From NCBI GenBank assembly GCA_964383535.1, contig CAYLHS010000057.1:1-13350 (forward strand): a DNA stretch of 13,350 bases. The letters run 5' to 3'. The notes below the pieces were generated by a model that was not told the origin of the DNA, ran no database searches, and saw only the letters and a program-made list of their open reading frames with translations. Of the stretch, positions 1 through 6,668 are shown piece by piece (within the stretch, counting starts at the first letter, position 1; each line of letters begins with the position of its first letter). The translations under genes were made by a program, and so were the position numbers. Source of the DNA: CAYLHS01 sp964383535 (GTDB lineage: Bacteria > Actinomycetota > Acidimicrobiia > Spongiisociales > UBA4744).

Positions 1-489
1 GCACGCTTCGTGCACTTCGTGTCGGAAGCGACGGGTGTCGACGTGCTCGACATCGAGGCACTCACGCTGGGGAGCCATGGTCCGACCATGGTGCCGGTTC
101 CGTCGCAGGTCAGGGTCGGAGGCAAGGCCCTTGCCGATGTGCTGTCGCAGGATCAGATCGATGCGATCGTCGAGCGTACCCGCAAGGGCGGCTCCGAGAT
201 CGTGGCCCTGTTGAAGACAGGCAGCGCCTACTTCGCACCGTCCGCCGCCGCTGCCCAGATGGTGAAGGCGGTTGTCAACGACGCCGGCGAGGTCATGCCT
301 GTGTGTGCATGGACGTCCGGCGAGTATGGCGTCAGCGACGTCTACCTGGGTGTTCCGGCAAAACTGAGTGCCAAGGGCGTCGAGGAGATCGTCGAGCTGC
401 CGCTCACCGAGTCCGAGATGGAGGCGGTGAGGGAGGCGTCGATTGCGGTCAAGGCCAAGATCGACGACCTGCACAGCATCGTTCTGTAG
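1..489 (+). CDS. mdh: Malate dehydrogenase, C-terminal part (5' end outside window)
   Basis: NAD-dependent oxidation of malate to oxaloacetate in the TCA cycle, cytoplasmic. The reading frame is open from base 1, so the GTG at 10 is internal and not the start. 162 residues are visible, about half of a usual 310-330 residue enzyme; the NAD-binding Rossmann half lies upstream of the window. Visible family marks are LGSHGPTMVPVPSQ, whose His (codon 26 here, bases 76-78) is the proton-relay histidine of the LDH/MDH family, then GSAYFAPSAAAAQMV, SGEYGVSDVYLGVPAKL and GVEEIVELPLTESE near the C-terminus, all in the expected order. The motif has SHGPTM where LDH-type MDHs more often have GHGDTM. The substrate-deciding residues of the active-site loop are upstream, so MDH rather than lactate dehydrogenase is inferred from the overall pattern. 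A strong hairpin follows the stop. Confidence 0.9.
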   Translation, partial: ARFVHFVSEATGVDVLDIEALTLGSHGPTMVPVPSQVRVGGKALADVLSQDQIDAIVERTRKGGSEIVALLKTGSAYFAPSAAAAQMVKAVVNDAGEVMPVCAWTSGEYGVSDVYLGVPAKLSAKGVEEIVELPLTESEMEAVREASIAVKAKIDDLHSIVL

Positions 490-495
490 AAGCCC

Positions 496-524
496 GAAGG
501 GCCCCCGTCTGCCGGGGGCCCTTC
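496..524. terminator. GC-rich hairpin between convergent mdh and SCP2 genes
   Basis: A 12-bp perfect stem (GAAGGGCCCCCG at 496-507, CGGGGGCCCTTC at 513-524) with a 5-base loop starts 7 bases after the mdh stop and 17 bases before the end of the opposing SCP2 gene. No clear T-run follows on either strand, but GC hairpins without T-runs are common in high-GC bacteria. It probably serves both converging transcripts. Confidence 0.75.
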
Positions 525-540
525 GTCGCGTCGGGGTCGG

Positions 541-918
541 CTAGTACTCGACGTCGATGCCCGCAACGACGGCCGCGTAGTGCCCGAGTGCGGCCTGCTG
601 GGTCATCAGCTTCGCCATGTTGCCGGCCACCTTGATCTTGCCGGTCATGAACGCCATCTGCGTGTTGAGGTCGCCTTTGAAGATGGCCGACGCCGTTTCG
701 TAACTGGAGGTGATCGTGACGTCGGGGTTCTCCATCTCGCCCATCGCCTGCACCGGTGTCTCGCCGGTGGAGTCCATGTAGAACTTCGCCTCGCCTTCGG
801 GTGCGTCGTTGACGACGAACTGGAGGCTCATTGCTGCGGAGGACGTGAATGGTTCGCTCGCCGCGAGCCCGTCGCTCACGGCTTTCGCCCACTCGTCCGT
901 GAGGAACTTGTATGCCAT
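541..918 (-). CDS. SCP2 sterol-binding domain protein
   Basis: Small single-domain protein of 125 residues, the usual size for stand-alone bacterial SCP2 proteins, which bind lipids or acyl-CoAs in a hydrophobic tunnel. Cytoplasmic: there is no signal peptide or membrane helix. Recognisable SCP2 features are the central FVVNDAPEGEAKFYMDS strand pair, PDVTITSSYETASAIFKGDLN (the strand-helix segment typical of the family) and MTGKIKVAGNMAKLM near the C-terminus, which matches the common GKIKVKGDMxLA-type ending. The start is ATG at 918, with AAAGGGA about 6 bases upstream. It converges on mdh and is divergent from the M23/pentapeptide gene. The ligand and pathway cannot be told from the sequence. 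Confidence 0.85.
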   Translation of the reverse strand: MAYKFLTDEWAKAVSDGLAASEPFTSSAAMSLQFVVNDAPEGEAKFYMDSTGETPVQAMGEMENPDVTITSSYETASAIFKGDLNTQMAFMTGKIKVAGNMAKLMTQQAALGHYAAVVAGIDVEY

Positions 919-964
919 GACATCCCTTTCTCTTTGCCATGCAGGCTAGCAGGAAAACGGGCTC

Positions 965-986
965 AGTGCTTGCGATTGCAAGCACT
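965..986. promoter_or_regulatory. Interrupted palindrome between divergent SCP2 and M23 genes
   Basis: Perfect 9-bp arms, AGTGCTTGC (965-973) and GCAAGCACT (978-986), around a GATT spacer. It lies 47 bases upstream of the SCP2 start and 34 bases upstream of the M23 start. Size and symmetry fit a dimeric repressor operator acting on both divergent genes. A transcript hairpin is the alternative. No convincing -35/-10 pair was found for either gene, so the promoter assignment is open. Confidence 0.45.
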
Positions 987-1019
987 CCGGGCGTGGTGGT
1001 ACTGGTGTACCGTGGCAGG

Positions 1020-2174
1020 ATGAGAGGGTGGGGTGGCAGGTTGAGGGCGACACCTCTGGTGCTCGTGCTGCTGGTGTGGGCGTGCACGCCGCGGGGTGCT
1101 GCGCACGAGAGCACAACCTTGGGTGCCCCTGCGCCCGAGACCCAACGCGTCGTGCTGGCAGCCGATGACGTTCCGCCTCGTGGTGTGGACGCTCACTCGC
1201 CGTGTGTGCGCCGGGCGGCGTTTCAGGATCCGGCAGAGTCCGATTACGTGCTGCCGTTCCCTGTCGGGGAGCGGTATGTGGTTCGCCAGAGCTATTGCCT
1301 CGCGCATGGCGGGCACAGCAACCAGCTCGCCTACGATTTCGCGATGCCGATCGGTGCAGAGATCGTCGCGGCGCGCGCCGGCGAAGTGGTGGCACTGTTC
1401 GAGGACGCACCGGATGGAGAGGTCGGCGCCAACAACTACGTGTTTGTGCTGCACGGCGACGGCACGGTGGCGATGTACGCCCATCTGACCCACTTGGGTG
1501 TGGACGTCGAGATCGGCCAGCATGTCAACGCCGGGCAGCCGATCGGAAGATCGGGGAGCTCGGGACTCGGGCTCGAGAACACTCCCCATCTCCACTTCGG
1601 TGTCTACCGCACCTGGCCGAACGTCGAGGGCGACGACGTCGCCGTCAACTTCAGCAATGCGGAGGGTCCTCTGGACATGCTCGGGGGCCTGGTGATGGGG
1701 GCCTCCTACGAGGCCTTGGCGGACACGGTGCCGTCCCACCCGATCACTCCGCCCGGCGACTACTCGGGGGCGGAACTCCGCAATGCAGTTCTCTCGGGGT
1801 TCAATCTCTGGGACTTCGACTTCTCGAGCGCCGACCTCTCCGGAGCCGACGCGTCCCGCGCCGACTTGGCATGGGCGTCGCTCGACCACGCGAGCCTGAT
1901 CGGAGCCGATCTGTCATACGCCGATCTCACCGGAGCCAACCTGACGGGAGCGGACCTCTCCGAAGCGCTTCTTGTCGGCAGCGACATGACGCGAGCGAAC
2001 CTGCGCGACGCGGTCCTGCGCCGTGCAGATCTCACCGGCGCCTACCTCGCGATCACGAACCTCATCGGCGCCGACCTCGATGGTGCGCGGCTCGATGGTG
2101 CCACGATGATCGGGGTTCACTACGACGATTCGACCCGGTGGCCCGAAGGGTTCGTCCAGCCTCCGCAGCCATAG
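1020..2174 (+). CDS. Lipoprotein M23 peptidase fused to pentapeptide repeats
   Basis: 384 residues from the ATG at 1020. The N-terminus (MRGWGGRLRATPLVLVLLVWAC) is a lipoprotein-like signal: basic n-region, hydrophobic stretch, lipobox-like VWAC with Cys22 as probable lipidated residue. This is why 1020 is preferred over the ATG at 939, which would bury the signal. The SD is weak (GGCAGG directly adjacent), and in-frame GTGs just upstream (for example 1005) remain possible. Residues about 80-215 form an M23 (LytM) metallopeptidase domain: H99 and D106 in HSNQLAYD, H155 in MYAHL, H190 and H192 in TPHLHFG, so the zinc and catalytic residues look complete. M23 enzymes cut peptidoglycan cross-bridges. 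From about residue 251 to 365 run about 20 A(D/N)LxG-type pentapeptide repeats, which fold as a right-handed beta-helix, ending in a TRWPEGF tail. Role of the helix is unknown; anchoring or partner binding in the wall is an inference. Confidence 0.85.
   Translation: MRGWGGRLRATPLVLVLLVWACTPRGAAHESTTLGAPAPETQRVVLAADDVPPRGVDAHSPCVRRAAFQDPAESDYVLPFPVGERYVVRQSYCLAHGGHSNQLAYDFAMPIGAEIVAARAGEVVALFEDAPDGEVGANNYVFVLHGDGTVAMYAHLTHLGVDVEIGQHVNAGQPIGRSGSSGLGLENTPHLHFGVYRTWPNVEGDDVAVNFSNAEGPLDMLGGLVMGASYEALADTVPSHPITPPGDYSGAELRNAVLSGFNLWDFDFSSADLSGADASRADLAWASLDHASLIGADLSYADLTGANLTGADLSEALLVGSDMTRANLRDAVLRRADLTGAYLAITNLIGADLDGARLDGATMIGVHYDDSTRWPEGFVQPPQP
1770..2114 (+). repeat. Pentapeptide-repeat region (coding)
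   Basis: About 23 successive 15-base units encode A(D/N/S)LxG/xA-type pentapeptides, for example GADLSYADLTGANLTGADLS. At DNA level the units share GGAGCCGA or GGCGCCGA with CT-rich wobble positions but are not identical, so this is protein-level repetition rather than a recent DNA expansion. Confidence 0.85.
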
Positions 2175-2190
2175 GTGGACCCAAGGCCGA

Positions 2191-3054
2191 CTACCTGCCG
2201 AGGAAGGCCGCAACGCGTCTTCTGTCCCGTGCGCCGAGCGGGGCGAGGGGAGCGCGGGGGTAGCCCGGTTTGAGGCCGATCAGTGCCGCCGCCGCCTTCA
2301 CGCCGGGCACTCGGTACGCCTCGACGGCGGAGGCGATCCTCGTCAACTCGGCCTGGGGGGCGAGAGCGGATCGAGTGGATCGGCGGGCCTTGGCGACCAC
2401 ATCCATGACCGTTGGGGCGAGGTAGTTGGCCGAGGCGGTGATCGCTCCATGGGCGCCGGCGGCCAGGCAGAGCGTGATCGAGCGGGTTGCGCCTGTGAAC
2501 AGGAAGAAGTCGTCGGTTCCTTGCACGAGGGCAGCCATGCGGGCCGCATCGCCTCCCGAGTCCTTCATCCCGACGATGTTCGGATGGTTGGCGAGATCCA
2601 GCACGACGTCGGCCGGGATCACATAGGCCGTGTACGCCGGAACCGAATAGATCATGACCGGCAGCGGCGACGATTCGGCGAGGTCGAGATAGAAGCTGCG
2701 AATCGCCTCGTGGTTGCCACGTGCCAGCGACGTGGGGGTCATGGCGAGGACTGCGTCGGCCCCTCCTCGATTGGCCTCCTGCGCCTGGGCGACTGCGCCT
2801 CGAGTGGTTTCGGCGGCGATGCCGGAAAGCAGGAACGGCCTGCCACCGAGAGCGCCACGCGTCGCCTCCGCGAGCGCACGACGTTCACCTGGTTCGAGGT
2901 ACGGTCCTTCCCCTGTCGATCCGCCGAGCAGGAATCCTCTGACGCCCTGCTCGGTGAGCACGGTCAGGTTGTGCCCGTGGGCGGTGAGATCGATGTTCCC
3001 ACTCCGATCGAACGGGGTGATGAGTGCGGGCAGCAGATGCGGGGGTGTTCTCAT
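2191..3054 (-). CDS. DapA-superfamily aldolase, 4-hydroxy-2-oxoglutarate aldolase-like
   Basis: 287 residues, normal for the dihydrodipicolinate synthase / N-acetylneuraminate lyase family of class I (Schiff-base) aldolases; cytoplasmic. The motif GGSTGE is at 44-49 (GTTGE in DHDPS), the catalytic Tyr136 is in IYSVPAYT, and the Schiff-base Lys164 is in HPNIVGMKDSGGD. The stretches SPLPVMIYSVPA and HPNIVGMKDSGGD resemble, from memory, animal HOGA1 (4-hydroxy-2-oxoglutarate aldolase, giving pyruvate and glyoxylate) more than lysine-pathway DapA. The DHDPS-specific Arg after the YNxPxR motif is Tyr141 here, which argues against a DapA role. It follows the last TadG gene by 17 bases on the same strand without a clear SD, so it may be read through from that operon. 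Its 3' end converges on the M23 gene 16 bases away. Substrate is not proven. Confidence 0.75.
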   Translation of the reverse strand: MRTPPHLLPALITPFDRSGNIDLTAHGHNLTVLTEQGVRGFLLGGSTGEGPYLEPGERRALAEATRGALGGRPFLLSGIAAETTRGAVAQAQEANRGGADAVLAMTPTSLARGNHEAIRSFYLDLAESSPLPVMIYSVPAYTAYVIPADVVLDLANHPNIVGMKDSGGDAARMAALVQGTDDFFLFTGATRSITLCLAAGAHGAITASANYLAPTVMDVVAKARRSTRSALAPQAELTRIASAVEAYRVPGVKAAAALIGLKPGYPRAPLAPLGARDRRRVAAFLGR

Positions 3055-3071
3055 GTGCCGGGAGGGTAGCG

Positions 3072-4694
3072 CTAGCGGTACAGCTCGGGCGCGTAGGGGT
3101 TGATCGAACTGTATGGTCCCTGTCCTCTCAGGTCCTCAGGGAGGGCGTTGTCGGGGATGAAGAAGGCAGCGAGCTGGCGAAGCTGGCCGGGGCTGCTGTT
3201 GTTGTAGTTGCAGCTTGATCCATCTGTGTCGACACAAGGCTCGCCCGGGTTGAACACGTGGATCTGACCGCCGCCGCCGCCGCCACCACCACCGTGACCA
3301 CCGCCGGTGCCGAACCAGAGCGTCTGAAGAAAGACAGGTCGGAAAGCCATCACGTGGGGCCAATCGCTATTCCCAGGCGGCCACGTTGATTCCCAGAACT
3401 GCGGCACAAATGCGAACCGCGAGGACATCGCAAGATCATCGGAGAGCATGATCGTGGTGTATCCGCCGCTGACGAAGTCCTGGAGACAGGACCTCATGTG
3501 TTGCCATGACTCGTTGGCGTCGACCGTCCCATCACCATCCCAATCCTGGTTGGGATCCGGCCCCCCGTGGCCGTCCCAGTCGAAGCCAGAAGGACTGAAC
3601 CCGGCGCAAGAGCGAGGCAGGTCGGTCGCAGCATTGAAGCCCGTATCGCCAGGATCGCGGAAATCGCCCGGTGGCTCATCTATGAAACTCCAGAGCGGCT
3701 TGTTGTCAAGGTCCCACCCGAAGATGGAGTCCTCCCACGAGCCCGGGCTTCGCCACAGTCGCGGTTCCACGCCGAAGGGCACAGGGCTGCTGTTCGTGTG
3801 GTCTCCCACTAACCCGTCTTCTGTGCCTTGTCCGATCCCCTGAAAGGTGTTCAAGGTGTCCGGAAAGTCAGGTGCAGAGGAGCACCGGTCGAGCACTTCG
3901 TTTCCCCCCGCTCCGTCCTCGTCGATCACGATTGTGTGGTCAATTCCGGCAGCGATGTTGTAGGCAAGGACATCCCCTTTCGGGCTTCCATTGCAGTTCG
4001 GGTCGTTGTAGGTCGCGTAGGCGGGATTGGTTCCGAACCACGGTGACTCGATGGCCCCGAAGTTGCCGGTGTGTCCACCATCGCACGGTGGCTCTGCCTG
4101 CCCCCCCGAGTTGGAGCGGAGACATACGAACTCGCCTTGTGCCGCCGATGCGAGGAGACCGAATGGCAGCATTCCACCCTCGGCACGTGGGTTGAGCTTT
4201 GCAACGGCTGCAGCACTCGCCTCGAGCTGGCTGCCGCCTATCGTTCTGCCGAATGATGTGGCAACCAGTTGGTCGGGGATGCGGACTCGCAGGAACCCAC
4301 CTGAGCCCGTGCTGATGCAATCGAGCTGAGCAACTCCTGTCCAGCTGCCATCAGCCACGGGCCCTGGAACCGGGGTCAGGTTGAGACCGAGGGATGCCTT
4401 CCCAGGGTCGGAGCAGGACTCCCATATGGAGGCCCACTCCGCATCGGTGTAGGTTGTATCGAGGTTCTGTCGAGCATAGATCAGCGCCTGATCGCGCATG
4501 GCCTCGGCGTTTCCGAGCACTTCGATTGCGCCTGCCATAACGCTGGCGTCTGCCGCGCTCTGATCCTGAGCGCGTTCGTTGAATCCCGCTCCGAGGTCGA
4601 TCACGAGAGCGGCAAACCCCATGATGACGAGCATCGAGATCGCGACGACGATGATGCTGGCTCCCTTTTCCTTCTCCGGCGTCTTGTTCACCAT
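3072..4694 (-). CDS. TadG-like protein, module 3 (calcium-loop ectodomain)
   Basis: 540 residues from the ATG at 4694, preferred to the GTG at 4709 because AAGG lies 8 bases upstream and the start overlaps the TadE stop by 7 bases. The N-terminus is KGASIIVVAISMLVIMGFAALVIDLG, one membrane helix at about 12-33, followed by the conserved AxDQSAADASVMAGA segment of TadG-type (Flp pilus assembly TadE/G-like) proteins. G is followed by V, not E, at +5, so it is probably a membrane anchor rather than a processed pseudopilin. The rest is a Cys- and Gly-rich outer-face domain. It carries tandem DxDG loops DWDGHGGPDPNQ and DWDGDGTVDANE (residues 372-395, the second a full EF-hand-like pattern) and a polyglycine run near residue 470. 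It shares GLVGDHTNSS and LAYNIAAG-type segments with the module 2 TadG (5325-6668). Role in pilus assembly or adhesion is inferred from family. Confidence 0.8.
   Translation of the reverse strand: MVNKTPEKEKGASIIVVAISMLVIMGFAALVIDLGAGFNERAQDQSAADASVMAGAIEVLGNAEAMRDQALIYARQNLDTTYTDAEWASIWESCSDPGKASLGLNLTPVPGPVADGSWTGVAQLDCISTGSGGFLRVRIPDQLVATSFGRTIGGSQLEASAAAVAKLNPRAEGGMLPFGLLASAAQGEFVCLRSNSGGQAEPPCDGGHTGNFGAIESPWFGTNPAYATYNDPNCNGSPKGDVLAYNIAAGIDHTIVIDEDGAGGNEVLDRCSSAPDFPDTLNTFQGIGQGTEDGLVGDHTNSSPVPFGVEPRLWRSPGSWEDSIFGWDLDNKPLWSFIDEPPGDFRDPGDTGFNAATDLPRSCAGFSPSGFDWDGHGGPDPNQDWDGDGTVDANESWQHMRSCLQDFVSGGYTTIMLSDDLAMSSRFAFVPQFWESTWPPGNSDWPHVMAFRPVFLQTLWFGTGGGHGGGGGGGGGQIHVFNPGEPCVDTDGSSCNYNNSSPGQLRQLAAFFIPDNALPEDLRGQGPYSSINPYAPELYR
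3268..3293 (-). repeat. CCG/CCA triplet tract encoding polyglycine
   Basis: A nearly pure run of CCN triplets (five CCG in tandem, then CCA repeats) encodes a run of glycines near residue 470 of the module 3 TadG-like protein. Such tracts can change length by slippage; gains or losses of one unit would keep the frame. Confidence 0.6.
3510..3581 (-). other. Tandem calcium-loop motifs in TadG-like protein
   Basis: Two adjacent 12-residue units, DWDGHGGPDPNQ and DWDGDGTVDANE. The second has acidic residues at positions 1, 3, 5, 9 and 12 with Gly at 6, the pattern of EF-hand, dockerin or thrombospondin type 3 calcium loops. The first has His at position 5 and Gln at 12, so it is probably weak or structural. 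Confidence 0.6.
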
Positions 4695-5131
4695 CCCGCC
4701 GCCTTGCACGTCCTAGTGATGGCCGCCCACCCGGCCGGTTGCTCGATGCGGATCTCCACCGTCGTCGAAAGGTTGAGGTGGTTGAAGAAGGGGAGGATGC
4801 CCGTCAAGCTCTGATGGTCGGGCTTGGACACCGTCACCGTGGCCTTGTCGCCGATGTTCGAACCGGTCTTGTCGAGCGCGACGGCGAAGTCGGTGCTGTT
4901 GTGGGGAACGCTCATTCGTTCACACGTTGCCTGGATGATCTCGTCTGCCGTTCCGTAGTCGACCGCTGCCAGCCGCGCCGCTTCGCGCGCCCCATGGCGA
5001 ACCTCGAGGTTCTGGAAGAATGCCCAACCGGCATCGACGATGCCCAAGATGAGCAGCACGAGCAGCGGCATCACGAGTGCAAACTCGATCAAAGATGCCC
5101 CGCGTTGGTTTCGACGATCGAACCGCTTCAA
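4688..5131 (-). CDS. tadE: TadE-like pseudopilin, module 3
   Basis: 147 residues. The start is TTG at 5131, chosen because GGGAG lies 6 bases upstream and no ATG precedes the TadE motif. The N-terminus QRG-ASLIEFALVMPLLVLLILGIVDAG is the class III signal and helix of TadE: prepilin peptidase would cut after Gly11, leaving Glu at +5. A short outer domain follows (EVRHGAREAARLAAVDYGT, the usual TadE region after the helix). TadE-family proteins are minor pseudopilins needed for Flp/Tad pilus assembly at the membrane. It is the first gene of module 3 and is probably translationally coupled to the TadG gene that overlaps its stop. Confidence 0.85.
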   Translation of the reverse strand: MKRFDRRNQRGASLIEFALVMPLLVLLILGIVDAGWAFFQNLEVRHGAREAARLAAVDYGTADEIIQATCERMSVPHNSTDFAVALDKTGSNIGDKATVTVSKPDHQSLTGILPFFNHLNLSTTVEIRIEQPAGWAAITRTCKAAGW

Positions 5132-5324
5132 CCCGTTCTCCCAGTAGTCCCCGGCCAGTCCTTCTCATCGAGCCCGCGTCTCACCGGCTCGAACGTACGC
5201 CAGCCCTGGGTACTTCAACGAGCTTGCCGTTCTCGTGTCACCCGACACGATCATATTAGAGCGATCGCGACGAGTAGCGAAAGGGCGAATCCCTTGTGCC
5301 AGGAGGGACTAGTCCCCTGTGGCG
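5132..5324 (-). promoter_or_regulatory. Upstream region of module 3: candidate promoter and dyads
   Basis: Gap of 193 bases between the module 2 TadG stop and the module 3 TadE start. On the minus strand it holds, in order: the palindrome GGGACTAGTCCC (5305-5316); an AAGGG/CCCTT dyad (5281-5295); a -10-like TAATAT (5253-5258), the only AT-rich spot, with at best a weak TTTCGC -35 18 bases upstream; and, just after the -10, a 7-bp inverted repeat TCGTGTC/GACACGA (5233-5250) placed where transcription would begin. The layout suggests an independently regulated promoter with about 115 bases of leader. Confidence 0.45.
5305..5316. promoter_or_regulatory. Perfect palindrome GGGACTAGTCCC, upstream of module 3
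   Basis: A 12-bp perfect palindrome without spacer, 8 bases past the module 2 TadG stop. Its 10-bp core GGACTAGTCC recurs at 9931-9940 upstream of module 1. A repeated palindrome upstream of related operons suggests a shared regulator site, but no known regulator is identified. Confidence 0.4.
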
Positions 5325-6668
5325 CTAGGGCTCGATGAGCTTGGGGATCACCGGCTGATCTTGTTCCGCGACGAAGGGGCTCGTCGGGCAGCCCTGGGAT
5401 CCGTACATGAACGTCGCGTTGCTCAGGTCGACGACGACAGCCGAGATCTCGTCAATCGCGTTGCCCGAGATCGGATCGGCATCTCCATCGGTGAGATCGC
5501 CGTCGCTGTCCGTGTCTGTCGGGATTGGATCGACGAGGTAGGCGGTGATGAAGCCGCGGATGTAGAACTTCTGGTTGGCACCCGACCCGACGAAGTCCCC
5601 CTCCGGTATCCAGACGAAGCGCCGGTCTTGGCAGTCGTACTCATCGAGGACGAAGACGGTTCCGGCATCGGGGTTGTCGTCACCCGCGCACCCGGCCGGC
5701 GACGAGCAGGTCGCGCTCTTGTGAAGGAGGTTGACATTCCAAGTGTTGTTCGAGTGCGTTTGCGTCCACCCGGCGGGCAGCACAGGCCGAGTCGACGCCG
5801 GCTCCGGCTGATGTCCGTACTCCAGATGCCCGAGGAACTTGTTCGTCGATGAGCCGTTCTGGTCGCCTCTCACCAGCCCGTTGTACGCGTACGATGCCCG
5901 GTTGCCGGCGACCCCTGCCATGTCCAGCACGCTGCACGGGGTCGCCGACGGCGTGTCGCCGCAGAACACTTCATGGCCGGCGACCCCATCCCAACTGGTG
6001 AGCGGCTGGTTTGATCCCAACCACATGTTGTACAGGAGGCGCTTGGGTGCCGAACCCCCGGCCCCCGTACCCGGCGGATCATCGAATCGCGGGAAGTCGA
6101 CGAAGTCGCACTGACCTGGTCCGGACGGGGATTCGGTGGTGCAGTCGCTCGCAGAGAACTTGATCTTTCCACCGGAGAACCCATTCGAGACACCCACCGG
6201 GAAGATGCCGCCCGGCAAAGCACCGAACAGCTCGCAGTAGGCGGTCTGATCGATGCGCACCTGGTCGGTTCCGAGTGCCCTGCCGAATCTCGTGGGCTCG
6301 TACTTGGTGACGCGGACACGCATCTGGGTGGTGCTCCCCCAACCCGGGTCCAGCTCGAACACCCACGCCTGGCCGTACGGCCGAAGATCCCAGGTCGTCG
6401 CATATGGATCGAAGCCGTTCGAGGAGGTGGGTTGGGGGAGATCTAGATTCGTGGCCAGGTATCCCGCCGCGACGGTCCTGGCGGCCGCGGGATCGGCCGG
6501 GAGTTCGACCACTCCGGAAAGACAGGAGAAGTCACCGGCCCTCTGTTCGTCGTAGGCCCGAGAGAAGAAGCCGCCTGCGTCGACGGAGAGGGCGGCGACT
6601 CCCAGGATGAAGATGAGGGTGATGGCGAACCAGAGCGCTGCGATGCCCTCGTCTCGACGTAGTCTCAT
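5325..6668 (-). CDS. TadG-like protein, module 2 (acidic calcium-loop tail)
   Basis: 447 residues from the ATG at 6668, whose ATGA overlaps the stop of the upstream TadE gene by 4 bases. The longer open frame to 6926 runs inside that gene and is not used. The N-terminus MRLRRDEGIAALWFAITLIFILGVAALSVDAGGFFSRAYDEQRA has one membrane helix (about 9-29) and the TadG-type region after it, where the usual AADAA segment is altered to AGDFSCLSG. There is no Glu at +5 after the Gly, so no pseudopilin processing is expected. The outer domain resembles that of the module 3 protein (GLVRGDQNGSS, RLLYNMWLGSNQ) and ends with DTDSDGDLTDGDAD (residues 385-398), an acidic calcium-loop motif at almost the same residue number as in the paralogue. 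Probable membrane-anchored pilus-assembly or surface protein. Confidence 0.75.
   Translation of the reverse strand: MRLRRDEGIAALWFAITLIFILGVAALSVDAGGFFSRAYDEQRAGDFSCLSGVVELPADPAAARTVAAGYLATNLDLPQPTSSNGFDPYATTWDLRPYGQAWVFELDPGWGSTTQMRVRVTKYEPTRFGRALGTDQVRIDQTAYCELFGALPGGIFPVGVSNGFSGGKIKFSASDCTTESPSGPGQCDFVDFPRFDDPPGTGAGGSAPKRLLYNMWLGSNQPLTSWDGVAGHEVFCGDTPSATPCSVLDMAGVAGNRASYAYNGLVRGDQNGSSTNKFLGHLEYGHQPEPASTRPVLPAGWTQTHSNNTWNVNLLHKSATCSSPAGCAGDDNPDAGTVFVLDEYDCQDRRFVWIPEGDFVGSGANQKFYIRGFITAYLVDPIPTDTDSDGDLTDGDADPISGNAIDEISAVVVDLSNATFMYGSQGCPTSPFVAEQDQPVIPKLIEP

Noticed and set aside
963..1889. Long open frame on the minus strand opposite the M23/pentapeptide gene (308 codons)
   Set aside because: It is antisense to a gene with complete family motifs, has Arg/His-rich composition typical of a GC-rich shadow frame, and shows no SD or domain.
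1770..2114. Regular short repeats as a possible CRISPR or tandem DNA array
   Set aside because: The 15-base periodicity is coding and diverged at wobble positions, as expected for pentapeptide repeats; there are no spacers.
1202..2263. 353-codon plus-strand frame overlapping the M23 gene
   Set aside because: Arg/Gly-rich +1 frame shadow that reads through the M23 stop into the opposing aldolase gene; no recognisable domain.
5258..5270. GCGATCGC octamer (HIP1-like) near 5260
   Set aside because: HIP1 abundance is a cyanobacterial feature; a single occurrence in GC-rich DNA means nothing and the gene content is not cyanobacterial.
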